Below the pieces are notes generated by a model. The model ran no database searches. It saw only the letters and a program-made list of their open reading frames with translations, and had not been told where the DNA came from. A stretch of 64,000 bases of DNA from Bifidobacterium breve (GTDB lineage Bacteria > Actinomycetota > Actinomycetes > Nanopelagicales > Nanopelagicaceae): contig CAMCXX010000001.1 in assembly GCA_945883755.1 (NCBI GenBank), forward strand, positions 1 through 64,000. The letters run 5' to 3'. Position numbers and translations under genes: made by a program. This document shows positions 54,548 to 64,000 of the stretch, in pieces (the stretch's first letter is position 1; the number at the start of each line of letters is the position of its first letter).

Positions 54548-54553
54548 AATCTA
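54548..54553 (-). promoter_or_regulatory. -10 box of fumarase, leaderless
   Basis: Read leftward it is TAGATT, six bases, ATG at 54541. It lies exactly where a -35 element of the opposing ispH promoter would be expected (17-base spacer). Confidence 0.5.
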
Positions 54554-54570
54554 CTGGTTTGTGGATCTAT

Positions 54571-54576
54571 TAGGAT
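54571..54576 (+). promoter_or_regulatory. -10 box of ispH, leaderless
   Basis: TAGGAT, six bases, ATG at 54583. It is the mirror partner of 54548-54553, with 17 bases between them. Confidence 0.5.
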
Positions 54577-54582
54577 CTACCC

Positions 54583-55548
54583 ATGAGCGTTGATACCGGT
54601 AAAAAAGTATTACTTGCCGCACCCCGTGGCTACTGCGCAGGTGTCGATCGCGCTGTGGTTGCAGTTGAAAAAGCTTTAGATCTTTACGGCGCCCCGGTCT
54701 ATGTTCGCAAGCAGATTGTTCACAACAAACATGTGGTTGCAACTCTCGAGAAGCGTGGTGCGATTTTTGTTGATGAAACAGATCAAGTGCCAGAGGGTAA
54801 GACGGTAGTTTTTTCAGCGCATGGCGTCTCACCAGAGGTTCACCGGATAGCGGCTGAGCGCTCTTTAAAAACAATTGATGCTACCTGTCCACTTGTAACC
54901 AAGGTACACAATGAGGTTAAGCGATTTGCGCAGGATGATTTAGACATCTTATTAATTGGTCATGAAGGACATGAAGAGGTAGAAGGAACTGCTGGTGAAG
55001 CGCCAGATCATGTAATTCTGGTAGATGGCATAGATAGCATTCCCAATATTAAGGTGCGAGATGAGAACAAGGTTGCTTGGCTTTCCCAAACTACATTAAG
55101 TGTTGATGAAACTCTGCAAACGGTAGCAGCACTGCGTAAACGTTTTCCAAATTTAATGGATCCGCCAAGTGATGATATTTGTTATGCAACACAAAACCGA
55201 CAGGTTGCAATTAAACAGATTGCACCAAAAGCAGATTTAGTAATAATTGTCGGATCAACAAACTCCTCTAACTCGGTGCGGTTGGTAGAGGTATCACTTG
55301 AGTATGGCGCAAAGGCGGCTTACCTAGTTGATTTTGCAGATGAGGTTGATGAGCGGTGGCTAGATGGAGTTACCACGATCGGTGTTTCAAGTGGCGCTTC
55401 AGTACCTGAAATTTTAGTTGATGAGTTATTGAAGTGGTTAGCAGCAAGAGGGTTTAGCGATGTTCAAGTAGTTACCGCCATGGAAGAGCACCTACTTTTT
55501 GCAATGCCGCCTGAACTGCGTAAGGATTTAAAGGCCGCTGGCAAGTAA
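54583..55548 (+). CDS. ispH: 4-hydroxy-3-methylbut-2-enyl diphosphate reductase
   Basis: Last MEP-pathway enzyme, an iron-sulfur protein producing IPP and DMAPP; 321 residues. Cluster Cys residues are in [30 protein letters not shown] and [11 protein letters not shown]. Substrate-binding parts are [27 protein letters not shown] and SSGASVPE. The C-terminus overlaps the converging DUF6542 gene by 21 bases. IspE in this window belongs to the same pathway. The xseA/xseB genes that I recall beside it in M. tuberculosis are not here. Confidence 0.96.
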   Translation: MSVDTGKKVLLAAPRGYCAGVDRAVVAVEKALDLYGAPVYVRKQIVHNKHVVATLEKRGAIFVDETDQVPEGKTVVFSAHGVSPEVHRIAAERSLKTIDATCPLVTKVHNEVKRFAQDDLDILLIGHEGHEEVEGTAGEAPDHVILVDGIDSIPNIKVRDENKVAWLSQTTLSVDETLQTVAALRKRFPNLMDPPSDDICYATQNRQVAIKQIAPKADLVIIVGSTNSSNSVRLVEVSLEYGAKAAYLVDFADEVDERWLDGVTTIGVSSGASVPEILVDELLKWLAARGFSDVQVVTAMEEHLLFAMPPELRKDLKAAGK

Positions 55549-55950
55549 GTTTTTGTTCTTAACTCTCTCTTTTTTAAACCAGATTAACCAAGCGATTGCC
55601 GCACCACTTAATAGATAAAAGGCGACTGCAGCTAGACCTGCAACTAAATCCAGTAAGAACTTACTTGGCTGTAATGAGCCGCCACCCAATGTGGGCATCA
55701 AAATTATGGAGGAGATCAGTAATGAGATTGGCGCTGCTACCGCATTTACATATGCGGTTCCATTGCGGCCAAGGAAGGTGCCACCAAAGAAGGCGATCCA
55801 CAGTGCTAGGCCAGTAATGATTCCGTAAGAGCTGCGGAAGATCATTTCAATAGCTGCGCAGAAAAAAATTACGAGAAATTGTAAAACCGCTACGCCAGCC
55901 TTAGTTAAACCTGGACCTTTAATTGGCTTACCAACCTGCAGATTACTCAT
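55528..55950 (-). CDS. DUF6542 membrane protein
   Basis: Function unknown; 140 residues with four hydrophobic segments. It contains [37 protein letters not shown] and ends with a basic tail after [13 protein letters not shown]. The plan and location between ispH and rmuC/ychF match the actinobacterial DUF6542 family as I recall it. The ATG overlaps the rmuC stop by eight bases, so it is probably cotranscribed with rmuC. Confidence 0.82.
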   Translation of the reverse strand: MSNLQVGKPIKGPGLTKAGVAVLQFLVIFFCAAIEMIFRSSYGIITGLALWIAFFGGTFLGRNGTAYVNAVAAPISLLISSIILMPTLGGGSLQPSKFLLDLVAGLAAVAFYLLSGAAIAWLIWFKKERVKNKNLLASGL

Positions 55951-57097
55951 CTAAACTCTCAATCTCTTCTACCTCAATAAAATCATCATCACCTTGAATT
56001 GATTTTAACTCACGAACTGAACCAGGTGGCTCGGGGTATTCGATTGCTAATTTATCTTTATCTCCGGTAACACCTAAGTTGTGAATTCGACGTGCTGGAC
56101 TGAGAACTGTTTTTTCAGCGGTTGGAATTAAATCTTCATACGCCTTTGAGGTGGAGGAGATCGCCTTACCTACGGCAACTATTTTACTGTGCAACAGGGT
56201 GATATTTTTTAGGAAGGTACCAGCTACCTTTTGAATCTCATCTGCATTTTCAGCTAATTTATTTCTGGAGAAGATACTTCCGATTGTGCGTAGTAAGGCC
56301 ATCATTGAGGTTGGCGTAGCAACAGTTACATTTAATTTGAAGGCCTTCTCTAAAAAGTTTGGATCCATACGTAAGGCCTCTGATAAAAGTGTTTCAAAGG
56401 GAACAAATAAAATTACAAAATCAGGTGAGCCCTGTGATTTGTGGTAGCCCCGTTTGGCGAGCGCCTCGACATGCTTTAGTAAATCCTTGGTGTGAAGAAG
56501 TAAGAACTCATCTCGTTCGCTTTGTACCTCGGTACCAAATGCTTCGAGAAATCGATCAAATGGAAATTTTGAATCGATAAATATGGTGGAGCCGCCTGGC
56601 ATCTTTACAGTGATATCTGGAATGCCGGATGAATCTGCATCGGTTGTAGATTTTTGTCGGGCGTACTCGTGGCCATCACGAAGCCCAGCACCTTGCAATA
56701 AAAGCTCTAACTGCGCCTCACCAAATTTGCCACGTGTTTGGCTGCTGGATAATGCACCAGCAATTTTTTTAGTCTCATCAAAGATTGATTCAGAGGCACG
56801 GCGCATCTCATTTATTGTGGTCTCAAGCTTTGCCTCTGCTTCAGTGCGAATTCGATTTGCCTCATTTGATTGTTGAGATAACTTTTGAACCGTCTCTTTC
56901 ATCGCGCTTAGCTCGGCGGTTAATTTAATTGAGTTTTCAGTTTTGCCTCGTTCAGCTTCAAGTTGGCTTTTGTAATCAGCAAGTAAAGCGGAATCTGAAC
57001 CACCATTATTTTTATTTTTTGAAATTAAATTTCCGATAATGAAACCAAGGGCTAAGCCAATTAGTAAGGCGATTACCGTAATTAATGAGCCGGACAT
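55943..57097 (-). CDS. rmuC: DNA recombination protein RmuC
   Basis: Membrane-anchored, nuclease-like protein limiting inversions or processing DNA; 384 residues. An N-terminal transmembrane helix (residues 4-24) precedes a coiled coil to about residue 105. Then the RmuC domain has SSSQTRGKFGEAQLELLLQGAGLRDG, PDITVKMPGGSTIFIDSKFPFDRFLEA and DFVILFVPFETLLSEAL with the PD-(D/E)XK-like acidic and Lys residues (IDSKFP). Upstream, CAAGAT lies six bases before the ATG. Confidence 0.93.
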   Translation of the reverse strand: MSGSLITVIALLIGLALGFIIGNLISKNKNNGGSDSALLADYKSQLEAERGKTENSIKLTAELSAMKETVQKLSQQSNEANRIRTEAEAKLETTINEMRRASESIFDETKKIAGALSSSQTRGKFGEAQLELLLQGAGLRDGHEYARQKSTTDADSSGIPDITVKMPGGSTIFIDSKFPFDRFLEAFGTEVQSERDEFLLLHTKDLLKHVEALAKRGYHKSQGSPDFVILFVPFETLLSEALRMDPNFLEKAFKLNVTVATPTSMMALLRTIGSIFSRNKLAENADEIQKVAGTFLKNITLLHSKIVAVGKAISSTSKAYEDLIPTAEKTVLSPARRIHNLGVTGDKDKLAIEYPEPPGSVRELKSIQGDDDFIEVEEIESLDE

Positions 57098-57176
57098 GCG
57101 CCTATCTTGGCAGTACCAACTGACAAAACCGCTTAAATTCTTAATCTAAGCTGAAATGATCTAGGCTCTACCCCTT

Positions 57177-58250
57177 GTGAGCCTTTCAATCGGAATCGTC
57201 GGATTGCCAAATGTGGGTAAATCCACCCTTTTTAACGCATTAACTAAAAACAATGTGCTGGCCGCCAATTACCCATTCGCCACAATCGAGCCCAATGTTG
57301 GCGTTGTAGGCGTTCCCGATGCTCGCCTTGTTGAGTTAGCGAAGATCTTCGCCTCTGAAAAAATTCTGCCAGCCGTTGTCTCATTTGTAGATATTGCTGG
57401 AATTGTAAAAGGTGCATCTGAAGGTGCTGGCCTGGGAAATAAGTTTTTATCAAATATCCGCGAGACCGATGCGATCTGCCAAGTTATTCGAGTATTTAAA
57501 GATGGCGATGTTGTTCACGTAGATGGTGATGTTGATCCAAAGAAGGATATGGAAACCATTAACACCGAACTTTGTCTAGCTGATCTACAAACTTTAGAGA
57601 AGGCGATTCCTCGATTAGAAAAAGAGGTTCGAACTGTTAAAGAGAAGGTGCCGGTGCTGGCAGCAGCAAAAGCTGCGCAAGAGATTTTAAATCAAGGTCA
57701 ATTACTTCGAGGTACCAAGGTTGATCTAGCTGCGATTGCAGAGCTTCACTTACTAACTGCAAAGCCATTTTTATATGTATTTAATGTTGATGCTGTGGAG
57801 CTTGGTGATAACGCTCTTCGATCAGAGTTAGCAGCACTTGTAAAACCGGCTGAGGCAATCTTCTTAGATGCAAAAACAGAGGCGGAATTAGCTGATTTAG
57901 ATGAAGCAGATGCGCTGGAATTGTTGAAATCAATCGGATTAGATGAGCCAGGACTTACTACATTAGCAAGAGTTGGATTTAATACATTAGGATTACAGAC
58001 ATATCTCACCGCCGGGCCAAAAGAGGCCAGAGCGTGGACGATTCATAAAGGTGATACCGCTCCAGCTGCTGCTGGTGTAATTCACACAGATTTTCAAAAA
58101 GGATTTATCAAAGCAGAGATTGTTGCATTTGATGATCTAGTTTCTGCCGGATCAATGGTGCAAGCCCGCGCCAATGGCAAGGTGCGAATGGAAGGCAAAG
58201 ATTACGTAATGGCTGATGGCGATGTAGTGGAGTTTAGGTTCAATGTCTAA
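57177..58250 (+). CDS. ychF: Redox-regulated ATPase YchF (Obg family)
   Basis: Ribosome-associated, ATP-preferring member of the Obg GTPases; 357 residues. The G1 loop is GIVGLPNVGKSTLFNALTKNN, with G3 FVDIAGIVKGASEGAGLGNKFL, the NVDA motif near 200 instead of NKxD (typical, allowing ATP), a coiled-coil arm, and a C-terminal TGS domain containing EARAWTIHKGDTAPAAAGVIHTDFQKGFIKAEI. The start is GTG at 57177. It overlaps typA by eight bases. Confidence 0.95.
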   Translation: MSLSIGIVGLPNVGKSTLFNALTKNNVLAANYPFATIEPNVGVVGVPDARLVELAKIFASEKILPAVVSFVDIAGIVKGASEGAGLGNKFLSNIRETDAICQVIRVFKDGDVVHVDGDVDPKKDMETINTELCLADLQTLEKAIPRLEKEVRTVKEKVPVLAAAKAAQEILNQGQLLRGTKVDLAAIAELHLLTAKPFLYVFNVDAVELGDNALRSELAALVKPAEAIFLDAKTEAELADLDEADALELLKSIGLDEPGLTTLARVGFNTLGLQTYLTAGPKEARAWTIHKGDTAPAAAGVIHTDFQKGFIKAEIVAFDDLVSAGSMVQARANGKVRMEGKDYVMADGDVVEFRFNV

Positions 58251-60156
58251 TAAACCAGTATCAAAACGACAACCACACTTAGATGGTCTTGAATTAAAGA
58301 AGCGGGACAACCTTCGCAACGTTGCAATTATTGCTCACGTAGATCATGGCAAGACAACCTTGGTTGATGCCATGCTTTGGCAATCTGGTGCATTTGCTGC
58401 TCACAAAAAGCAGGATGAGGGCACCGATCGCATGATGGATTCAATGGATCTAGAACGCGAAAAGGGAATCACAATTCTTGCGAAAAACACTGCGGTAAAA
58501 CGTGGTGACACAATTGTAAATATTATTGATACACCAGGCCACGCAGATTTCGGTGGCGAGGTAGAGCGCGGATTAGAAATGGTCGATGGCGTTATCTTGT
58601 TAGTTGATGCTTCAGAGGGCCCACTTCCACAAACTCGATTCGTTTTACGCAAAGCGCTGCAGAAGAATCTGCCAGTTATTTTGTTAATTAATAAGGTAGA
58701 CCGCCCTGACTCTCGAATCGCTGAAGTTGTCGACGAGGCTTATGGATTGTTTTTAGATCTTGATGCAAATGAGGAACAAATTGAGTTCCCAATTGTTTAT
58801 GCATCTGCCAAAGCAGGAAGAGCTTCTAGAAATCGCCCAGAAGATGGCGTTATGCCAGATAAAGAGAATCTGGATGAGTTATTTGAAACTATCTTCTCTG
58901 CAATTCCAGCACCTACTTATCACGAGGGTGCACCACTTCAAGCACATGTGACAAACCTTGATTCATCACCATTCTTAGGTCGTCTTGCACTATGCCGAGT
59001 TCGCGAAGGTGTAATTAAAAAGGGTCAATCAGTTACTTGGATTAAAACTGATGGTACAACTGAGCGAGTAAAGATCTCAGAGTTATTGATTACCGAAGCG
59101 CTAGAACGTGTGCCCGCACTTGAAGCACATCCGGGTGACATCATTGCGGTTGCTGGTATTGAAACAATTACTTTAGGCGAGACATTAGCTGATCTAGAAA
59201 ACCCACATGCACTGCCATTAATCACAGTTGATGAGCCAAGTATTTCGATGACAATTGGTATCAATACATCACCATTGGCTGGTAAGAGCGGAAATAAATT
59301 AACAGCACGCCAAGTTAAAAATAGATTAGATGCCGAGCTGGTTGGAAATGTCTCACTTCGCATCTTAAATACCGAGCGCCCAGATACCTGGGAGGTGCAA
59401 GGACGCGGAGAGCTGCAACTTGCAGTCCTAGTTGAGATTATGAAACGTGAAGGTTTTGAGTTAACAGTTGGTAAGCCACAGGTTGTTACCAAATTAGTTG
59501 ATGGCAAATTACATGAACCGATGGAGCGTTTATCTATTGATGCACCTGAGGATTACTTAGGAGTTATTACCCAGTTAATGGCACTTCGTAAGGGGCGCAT
59601 GGAGCAGATGGTTAACCATGGTGCTGGCTGGATTCGCTTGGATTACCGCGTTCCATCCCGTGGCTTAATTGGATTTAGAACAGAGTTTTTAACTGAAACT
59701 CGCGGAACTGGATTACTGCACCATGTATTTGATGGTTACGAGGCCTGGCATGGCGAGCTTCGCACCCGTTCAACTGGTTCATTAGTTTCAGATCGAATTG
59801 GAACTGTAACCAGCTATGCACTCTATGGAACTCAAGATCGTGGCTCAATATTTGTTGAACCGGGTGATGAGGTTTATGAGGGCATGGTAATTGGTGAGAA
59901 TTCACGTGCTGAAGATATGGATGTTAACTGCGTACGCGAAAAGAAGTTAACAAATATGCGTGCATCAGGAACTGATGAAGCAGAGCGATTAATTCCAGCG
60001 AAGAAGTTAAATATGGAGGGTGCGCTCGAGTTTTGTCGTGAAGATGAGTGTGTCGAGGTAACTCCTGCAGTTGTTCGAATTCGCAAGGTGATTTTGGATG
60101 GTTCTACTCGTGCCCGCTTAACCTCAAAAAATAAGCGAGCAAACGAGAACGCGTAA
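58243..60156 (+). CDS. typA: Ribosome-associated GTPase TypA/BipA
   Basis: Translational GTPase assisting 50S maturation and stress growth; 637 residues. G domain: AIIAHVDHGKTTLVDAML, DLEREKGITILAKNTAV, DTPGHADFGGEVERGLEMV, NKVDRPDSR. Then an EF-Tu-like domain II, EF-G III/V-like domains (GRGELQLAVLVEIMKREGFE) and the BipA-specific C-terminus (DYRVPSRGLIGFRTEFLTETRGTG). Coupled to ychF by overlap; no gene follows for 49 bases. Confidence 0.97.
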   Translation: MSNKPVSKRQPHLDGLELKKRDNLRNVAIIAHVDHGKTTLVDAMLWQSGAFAAHKKQDEGTDRMMDSMDLEREKGITILAKNTAVKRGDTIVNIIDTPGHADFGGEVERGLEMVDGVILLVDASEGPLPQTRFVLRKALQKNLPVILLINKVDRPDSRIAEVVDEAYGLFLDLDANEEQIEFPIVYASAKAGRASRNRPEDGVMPDKENLDELFETIFSAIPAPTYHEGAPLQAHVTNLDSSPFLGRLALCRVREGVIKKGQSVTWIKTDGTTERVKISELLITEALERVPALEAHPGDIIAVAGIETITLGETLADLENPHALPLITVDEPSISMTIGINTSPLAGKSGNKLTARQVKNRLDAELVGNVSLRILNTERPDTWEVQGRGELQLAVLVEIMKREGFELTVGKPQVVTKLVDGKLHEPMERLSIDAPEDYLGVITQLMALRKGRMEQMVNHGAGWIRLDYRVPSRGLIGFRTEFLTETRGTGLLHHVFDGYEAWHGELRTRSTGSLVSDRIGTVTSYALYGTQDRGSIFVEPGDEVYEGMVIGENSRAEDMDVNCVREKKLTNMRASGTDEAERLIPAKKLNMEGALEFCREDECVEVTPAVVRIRKVILDGSTRARLTSKNKRANENA

Positions 60157-60205
60157 TAGCTATCAAAAGCCGCTCCTTGTCGGTGTCAACGAGTTAAATT
60201 AGGGC

Positions 60206-63200
60206 GTGGCCCAAACTCAGATTATCAAACCAAAATCAGTAAAGCTGAATTTGGTGCGGGCAATAACAGTAAATAGTGAATCTGTAGATTTCACTGATTC
60301 ACAAATTCAGGTAATCAAACATCGCAACTCACCATTATTGATTACTGGCGCAGCAGGCAGTGGCAAAACAACAACTTTAATCAGCGCAATATCTGATCGA
60401 ATCGATCAGGGCTGTGATCCAAATACAATTTTAGCGATTACATATGGCCGCGAAAGTGCCAGCAAGTTACGGGATCAAATTGCAACGGCAAATCCAAAGC
60501 GCCATATTGTTAACGAGCCAATTGCGCGAACATTTCACTCAATTGCTTTTTTGATTTTAAATGAGAGCGAGCAAAAGTATGTTCTGCTTTCAGGTGCTGA
60601 ACAGGATGCTGAAATTCGCCAACTACTGTTAATTGATGCCCAAAAGGAGCGAGAGCAACCAGGATCAACTGATTGGCCAGCCGAGTTAGTTACCGCACTT
60701 ACCACCAGAGGGTTTGCAAAAGAGTTACGAGATTTTATTGGCCGAGCCACCGAGCGTGGTTCATCACCTGATGAGTTAATTAAATTTGCTGATAAGTATG
60801 GTCAAAGGTATTGGCCGGCGATCTGTAAATTCTGGAGCAGATATCAAGGCGCAGTAGCGCTGCGAAATACAACTACCACTCACTCATTAAATCGAATTGA
60901 TCCCAGTGAGATCATCATTGCAGCTAGTGAGAAGTTAGCGAAAAATCCACAGCTGCAAGAGAAGTATAAAAAATTATTTCCAATTATTTATGTAGATGAG
61001 TTTCAAGAGTCAGATCGAGGCCAGCGCAAATTACTCGAATTACTTGCCGGCCCCGAGCTTCATATATTTGCCGATCCAAACTCAGCGGTTGGCCGATTCC
61101 GTGGCGCCGATCCCGAGAATCTACTTGCAGATCTTGAAAAAATGGGTGTAACAAATAAGGTAAATCTAGATCAGGTATTTCGTAAATCTACTTCACGCCA
61201 GGTGGCAAAGTTAAGCAGTGCAGCTGAGGAAGCAAATTACATCGCTCATCAATTTCGCACCGCACATCTAAAGGAGAATCTGCCTTGGTCGCAGATGGCG
61301 GTTATCTTGCGCTCTCCTGGATCACAGGTCAGCGCATTGCAACGAGCATTTGCAGTTAATAATGTTCCGGTTGAAATAGATGCAATGGCCTTATCTCTGG
61401 CTGATAATCCAGCGATAAAACCAATTTTAACAATTGCGCAAATAGCGTTAAAGCAGATTCAGTTAATACCAGCAAATTGGGATCAAATTAGCGAGTTATT
61501 GCAATCACCATTTGCCGGCGCAGATGCGATCGCCATTAGACAGATGCGGATCGCCTTATCAAAGGCGCAGCGCGCTAGTAATGGTAAGGATGCTAAAGGT
61601 TCAACTGAGTTAATTCTGGATGCCCTTACCTCACCAAGTATCGCCATACCGTGGGAGCAGGCAACCTCCTTAAAGCGATTAAATGATTTGATTGCCAGTG
61701 CTAATAAATCCTTGAAAGATAAGGGTGATATCTCCGATTTACTTTGGGCAATCTGGAGCAATGCAAAAAATTATGAGGGCCAGTTAATCTCTGAAAGTTG
61801 GCGAAATGCAGCGCTTTCTGGCGGCATAAATGGTGCGATTGCAGATGCAAATCTTGATGCGGTAATTCAATTATTTGAGGTTGCCCGCAGATTTAATGAA
61901 CGGATGCCAGGTGCAAAGCCACAATTATTTATTAATCAATTACTTGGCGAGAAAATATTAAGTGATGCGATTACCGCTACCGCTCAACGCAATGAGGTAG
62001 TAAAGGTTTTAACAGTTCACAGCGCAAAGGGGCAACAATGGCAGTTTGTAGCTTTAGCAGGAATGCAGGAGGGGGTTTGGCCAAATTTAAAACAGCGTGG
62101 CTCCTTATTAGGCAGCGAACGATTAGTTGAAATATTCCGACATGGCATCAGCAACCCACAAGCATTAGATGCAATCTCTGCCAGTGGATTACTCGAGGAT
62201 GAGGGGCGATTGTTAAATGTTGCAACCACCAGAGCTACCGATAAATTATTAATTACTGCGGTGCAGCAGGAGGACAATGAGCCATCACGTTACTTTATTA
62301 AATTTGCTGGTGAAGATATCGAGTTCACGCAACCGCTTCGCGCCATTACTCAGACCGCACTCATTGCCGAGCTTCGAAAAATCCTCAGTAACGCTGATGA
62401 TCCAGCCCAACAACAATTTGCAGCTCGTGCTTTAAAAACACTTGCTGAAAATGGTGCACGTAGCGCTGATCCAAAAAATTGGCTAGGCACGCTTGCGATC
62501 TCAGATCATTCGCCAGTTGTGCAAGGCGATGAACAGCTACGAATCTCGCCAAGTTACCTAGAAAGCTTTGATCAATGTGGTGTTAAGTGGATGCTCGAGC
62601 GCAGCGGGGGTCGAGACAGTGATTCAACCGCTCAGGTTTTAGGAAGTGCAATCCATGTATTGGCTGCACAATTTAAAGGGGATCCAAAACTTACCGTTGA
62701 TCAACTGCAAGATCGACTTAAGGGTGCTTGGTCATTAATTGATATGAACCAAGGTTGGATCAAGGATTACGAGTATCGCCGCGCCTCAACTATGTTACAC
62801 AAATTCTTTATCTGGCAGATCAGCAATAAAAATAAGTTAGTAGATGTTGAACGTCGATTTGAGTTTACCTTAGGAAGTGCAAAGGTAACTGGTTCAATAG
62901 ATCGCCTCGAACTTACCGCCGAGAATAAATTTTATATTGTTGATTTAAAAACTGGACAAAGTGCAATATCGGTTGAGGATGCCAAGAAAAATAAACAGTT
63001 GCAGGTATATCAATTAGCGGTAGTAGAAAATGGTTTTGAACCAAAGCTTGAAAGTAATCAAGTTGCAGGGGCGGAACTTCTTTTTGTCGGAGATCAAAAG
63101 ACCAAAAGCGCTTCAATTCGCCAACAAGATCAGATTGATGCAGATCTAGTACGTAGCGAATTAGCCGCTTCAGCGACTGGAATGAGCGCTGGCATCTTTA

Positions 63201-63286
63201 CCGCAAAGATTAATGAGCGATGTCGATCATGTTCACTTAAATTAGCTTGTCCGATTCAGCCACAAGGTCGGCGGGTGATTGAATGA
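60206..63286 (+). CDS. adnA: UvrD-like helicase-nuclease, AdnA type
   Basis: Subunit of the actinobacterial AdnAB complex that resects double-strand breaks. 1026 residues: a 1A/2A motor with Walker A LLITGAAGSGKTTTLI (near 48), motif II YVDEFQESDRGQRKLLELL, VFRKSTSRQVAKL, and motif VI EGRLLNVATTRATDKLLIT. The C-terminal RecB-like nuclease has YIVDLKTGQSAI. Cysteines at FDQCGVKWML and CRSCSLKLACP form a probable [4Fe-4S] site. GTG start at 60206 with a TTAAAT box six bases before it. Its stop overlaps the next helicase gene by four bases. Confidence 0.88.
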   Translation: MAQTQIIKPKSVKLNLVRAITVNSESVDFTDSQIQVIKHRNSPLLITGAAGSGKTTTLISAISDRIDQGCDPNTILAITYGRESASKLRDQIATANPKRHIVNEPIARTFHSIAFLILNESEQKYVLLSGAEQDAEIRQLLLIDAQKEREQPGSTDWPAELVTALTTRGFAKELRDFIGRATERGSSPDELIKFADKYGQRYWPAICKFWSRYQGAVALRNTTTTHSLNRIDPSEIIIAASEKLAKNPQLQEKYKKLFPIIYVDEFQESDRGQRKLLELLAGPELHIFADPNSAVGRFRGADPENLLADLEKMGVTNKVNLDQVFRKSTSRQVAKLSSAAEEANYIAHQFRTAHLKENLPWSQMAVILRSPGSQVSALQRAFAVNNVPVEIDAMALSLADNPAIKPILTIAQIALKQIQLIPANWDQISELLQSPFAGADAIAIRQMRIALSKAQRASNGKDAKGSTELILDALTSPSIAIPWEQATSLKRLNDLIASANKSLKDKGDISDLLWAIWSNAKNYEGQLISESWRNAALSGGINGAIADANLDAVIQLFEVARRFNERMPGAKPQLFINQLLGEKILSDAITATAQRNEVVKVLTVHSAKGQQWQFVALAGMQEGVWPNLKQRGSLLGSERLVEIFRHGISNPQALDAISASGLLEDEGRLLNVATTRATDKLLITAVQQEDNEPSRYFIKFAGEDIEFTQPLRAITQTALIAELRKILSNADDPAQQQFAARALKTLAENGARSADPKNWLGTLAISDHSPVVQGDEQLRISPSYLESFDQCGVKWMLERSGGRDSDSTAQVLGSAIHVLAAQFKGDPKLTVDQLQDRLKGAWSLIDMNQGWIKDYEYRRASTMLHKFFIWQISNKNKLVDVERRFEFTLGSAKVTGSIDRLELTAENKFYIVDLKTGQSAISVEDAKKNKQLQVYQLAVVENGFEPKLESNQVAGAELLFVGDQKTKSASIRQQDQIDADLVRSELAASATGMSAGIFTAKINERCRSCSLKLACPIQPQGRRVIE

Positions 63287-64000
63287 TTTCGGCCAAAGAG
63301 ATCGCTAAGAAAATTCAATCGGTAGATCCATCATTTATTGCACCTTCAGATGAGCAAATACCAATTATTGAAGCACCCCTTGCACCAGCAGTTGTAATTG
63401 CAGGCGCTGGCTCTGGCAAAACCGAGACTATGAGTCAACGCGTCTTGTACTTAGTAGCGAATAAATTAATTACACCTGATCAATTACTTGGCTTAACCTT
63501 TACCCGTAAATCAGCTGGTGATTTAGCAAAACGTATTCGCAAGCGATTACGGCAATTAAAGGCTGCTGGTTTACTGCCAGATTTACTTGATGAAGCTGAT
63601 TTAACTGTTTCTACCTATCACTCATACGCTGGTCGAGTATTAGCTGATCATGCAATTCGAATTGGTGTTGATGCAGCAGCTGATCCAATCGGTGAAGCAG
63701 CAGCATGGCAGATCGCATATGAAGAGGTATCTAGATTTGCCGGTAGTGATTTACAAATTAATGGCTCACCAAAATCAGTTGTTGAAGAGGTAATTGATCT
63801 CTCTACCCAGTTAGCTGAGAATAATAAGAGCGCCAGTGATATTTCAGAGTACACCTACAAACTTCTAGATCAATTAGCTCAGTTAACTGAGAAGGCTACA
63901 AATCCAGTAAATGAGTTTAAAGCTGAGCTAGAGCAACGATTAGCAATCCTGCCAATTGTTACAGCATTTGATGATCGTCGGCGCGAACAAGGTTTGTTAA
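63283..64000 (+). CDS. adnB: UvrD-like helicase, AdnB type, cut by right window edge
   Basis: The first 239 codons only. Motor N-terminus with PAVVIAGAGSGKTETMSQRVLYLV (Walker A), GLTFTRKSAGDLAKRIRKRL (motif Ia) and ADLTVSTYHSYAGRVL. The ATG overlaps the previous stop (ATGA), so the two subunits are coupled, as expected for equimolar AdnA-AdnB. The remaining motor and nuclease parts lie outside the window, so intactness is unknown. Confidence 0.85.
   Translation, partial: MISAKEIAKKIQSVDPSFIAPSDEQIPIIEAPLAPAVVIAGAGSGKTETMSQRVLYLVANKLITPDQLLGLTFTRKSAGDLAKRIRKRLRQLKAAGLLPDLLDEADLTVSTYHSYAGRVLADHAIRIGVDAAADPIGEAAAWQIAYEEVSRFAGSDLQINGSPKSVVEEVIDLSTQLAENNKSASDISEYTYKLLDQLAQLTEKATNPVNEFKAELEQRLAILPIVTAFDDRRREQGLL

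Overview
The window reads as a gene-dense, AT-leaning chromosome segment of a streamlined actinobacterium. The best fit is a freshwater planktonic lineage of the acI / Nanopelagicales type (Planktophila- or Nanopelagicus-like). This rests on the low GC for an actinobacterium (judged by eye, not computed), very short spacers, frequent ATGA and TAATG overlaps, a photolyase, and actinobacterial markers: DUF501, DUF4307, DUF3817, DUF6542, the CopD-CtaG fusion, tandem AdnA/AdnB helicase-nucleases and a SepX/GlpR-type division protein. No prophage, insertion sequence or CRISPR array was seen.

Layout. 1-3237: pdxH (cut by the left edge), then citrate synthase and photolyase in the opposite direction. 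3250-9199: a leftward run with homospermidine synthase, a membrane GGDEF protein, a secreted chitin-binding-like protein, a short-chain dehydrogenase and a saccharopine-dehydrogenase-fold enzyme, with a candidate structured RNA at 6201-6310. 9341-12865: tRNA-Arg(CCT), purU, an MMPL transporter, a 44-codon ORF and an FmdB-type zinc ribbon. 12920-16534: a CopC-like protein, CopD-CtaG and an acyl-CoA dehydrogenase. 16531-20648: 5-formyl-THF cyclo-ligase, a domain-deleted MoeA/Glp homologue, RimJ-type acetyltransferase, SepX/GlpR-like membrane protein and protein O-mannosyltransferase. 20695-29760: a conserved housekeeping series (rsmI, metG, tatD, rsmA, ispE, tRNA-Gln, glmU, prs, tRNA-Arg, rplY, pth). 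29750-35119: ppdK and ppc. 35256-43411: mfd, lipoprotein, mazG, eno, ftsB, DUF501, ppx, tRNA-Leu. 43556-47553: BI-1 protein, MFS exporter, ABC-2 exporter. 47572-52868: greA, DUF4307, a tiny membrane protein, SURF1, DUF3817, uppS, phoH and a secreted transglycosylase-like protein with a 212-base leader. 52883-64000: class I fumarase, ispH, DUF6542, rmuC, ychF, typA, adnA and the start of adnB.

Functionally the window joins central carbon metabolism (citrate synthase, fumarase, PPDK, PEPC, enolase), isoprenoid synthesis (IspE, IspH, UppS), cell-wall precursor supply (GlmU, PMT), one-carbon metabolism (PurU, 5-FCL), oxidase assembly (CtaG, SURF1), DNA repair (photolyase, Mfd, AdnAB, RmuC) and translation/ribosome maturation. 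The order from the cyclo-ligase to ppx follows, from memory, the Mycobacterium tuberculosis Rv0992c-Rv1026 region, with galU and rpfB absent from their expected places.

The most notable points are: a MoeA/Glp homologue that has lost its central domain and cofactor motifs but stays beside its presumed division partner; a CopC-like protein without the usual copper-binding histidines; a repeated promoter geometry (TANNNT, six bases, ATG) implying leaderless mRNAs, with three compact back-to-back pairs; a tRNA with a TAA anticodon but a short variable loop; and a candidate small RNA.
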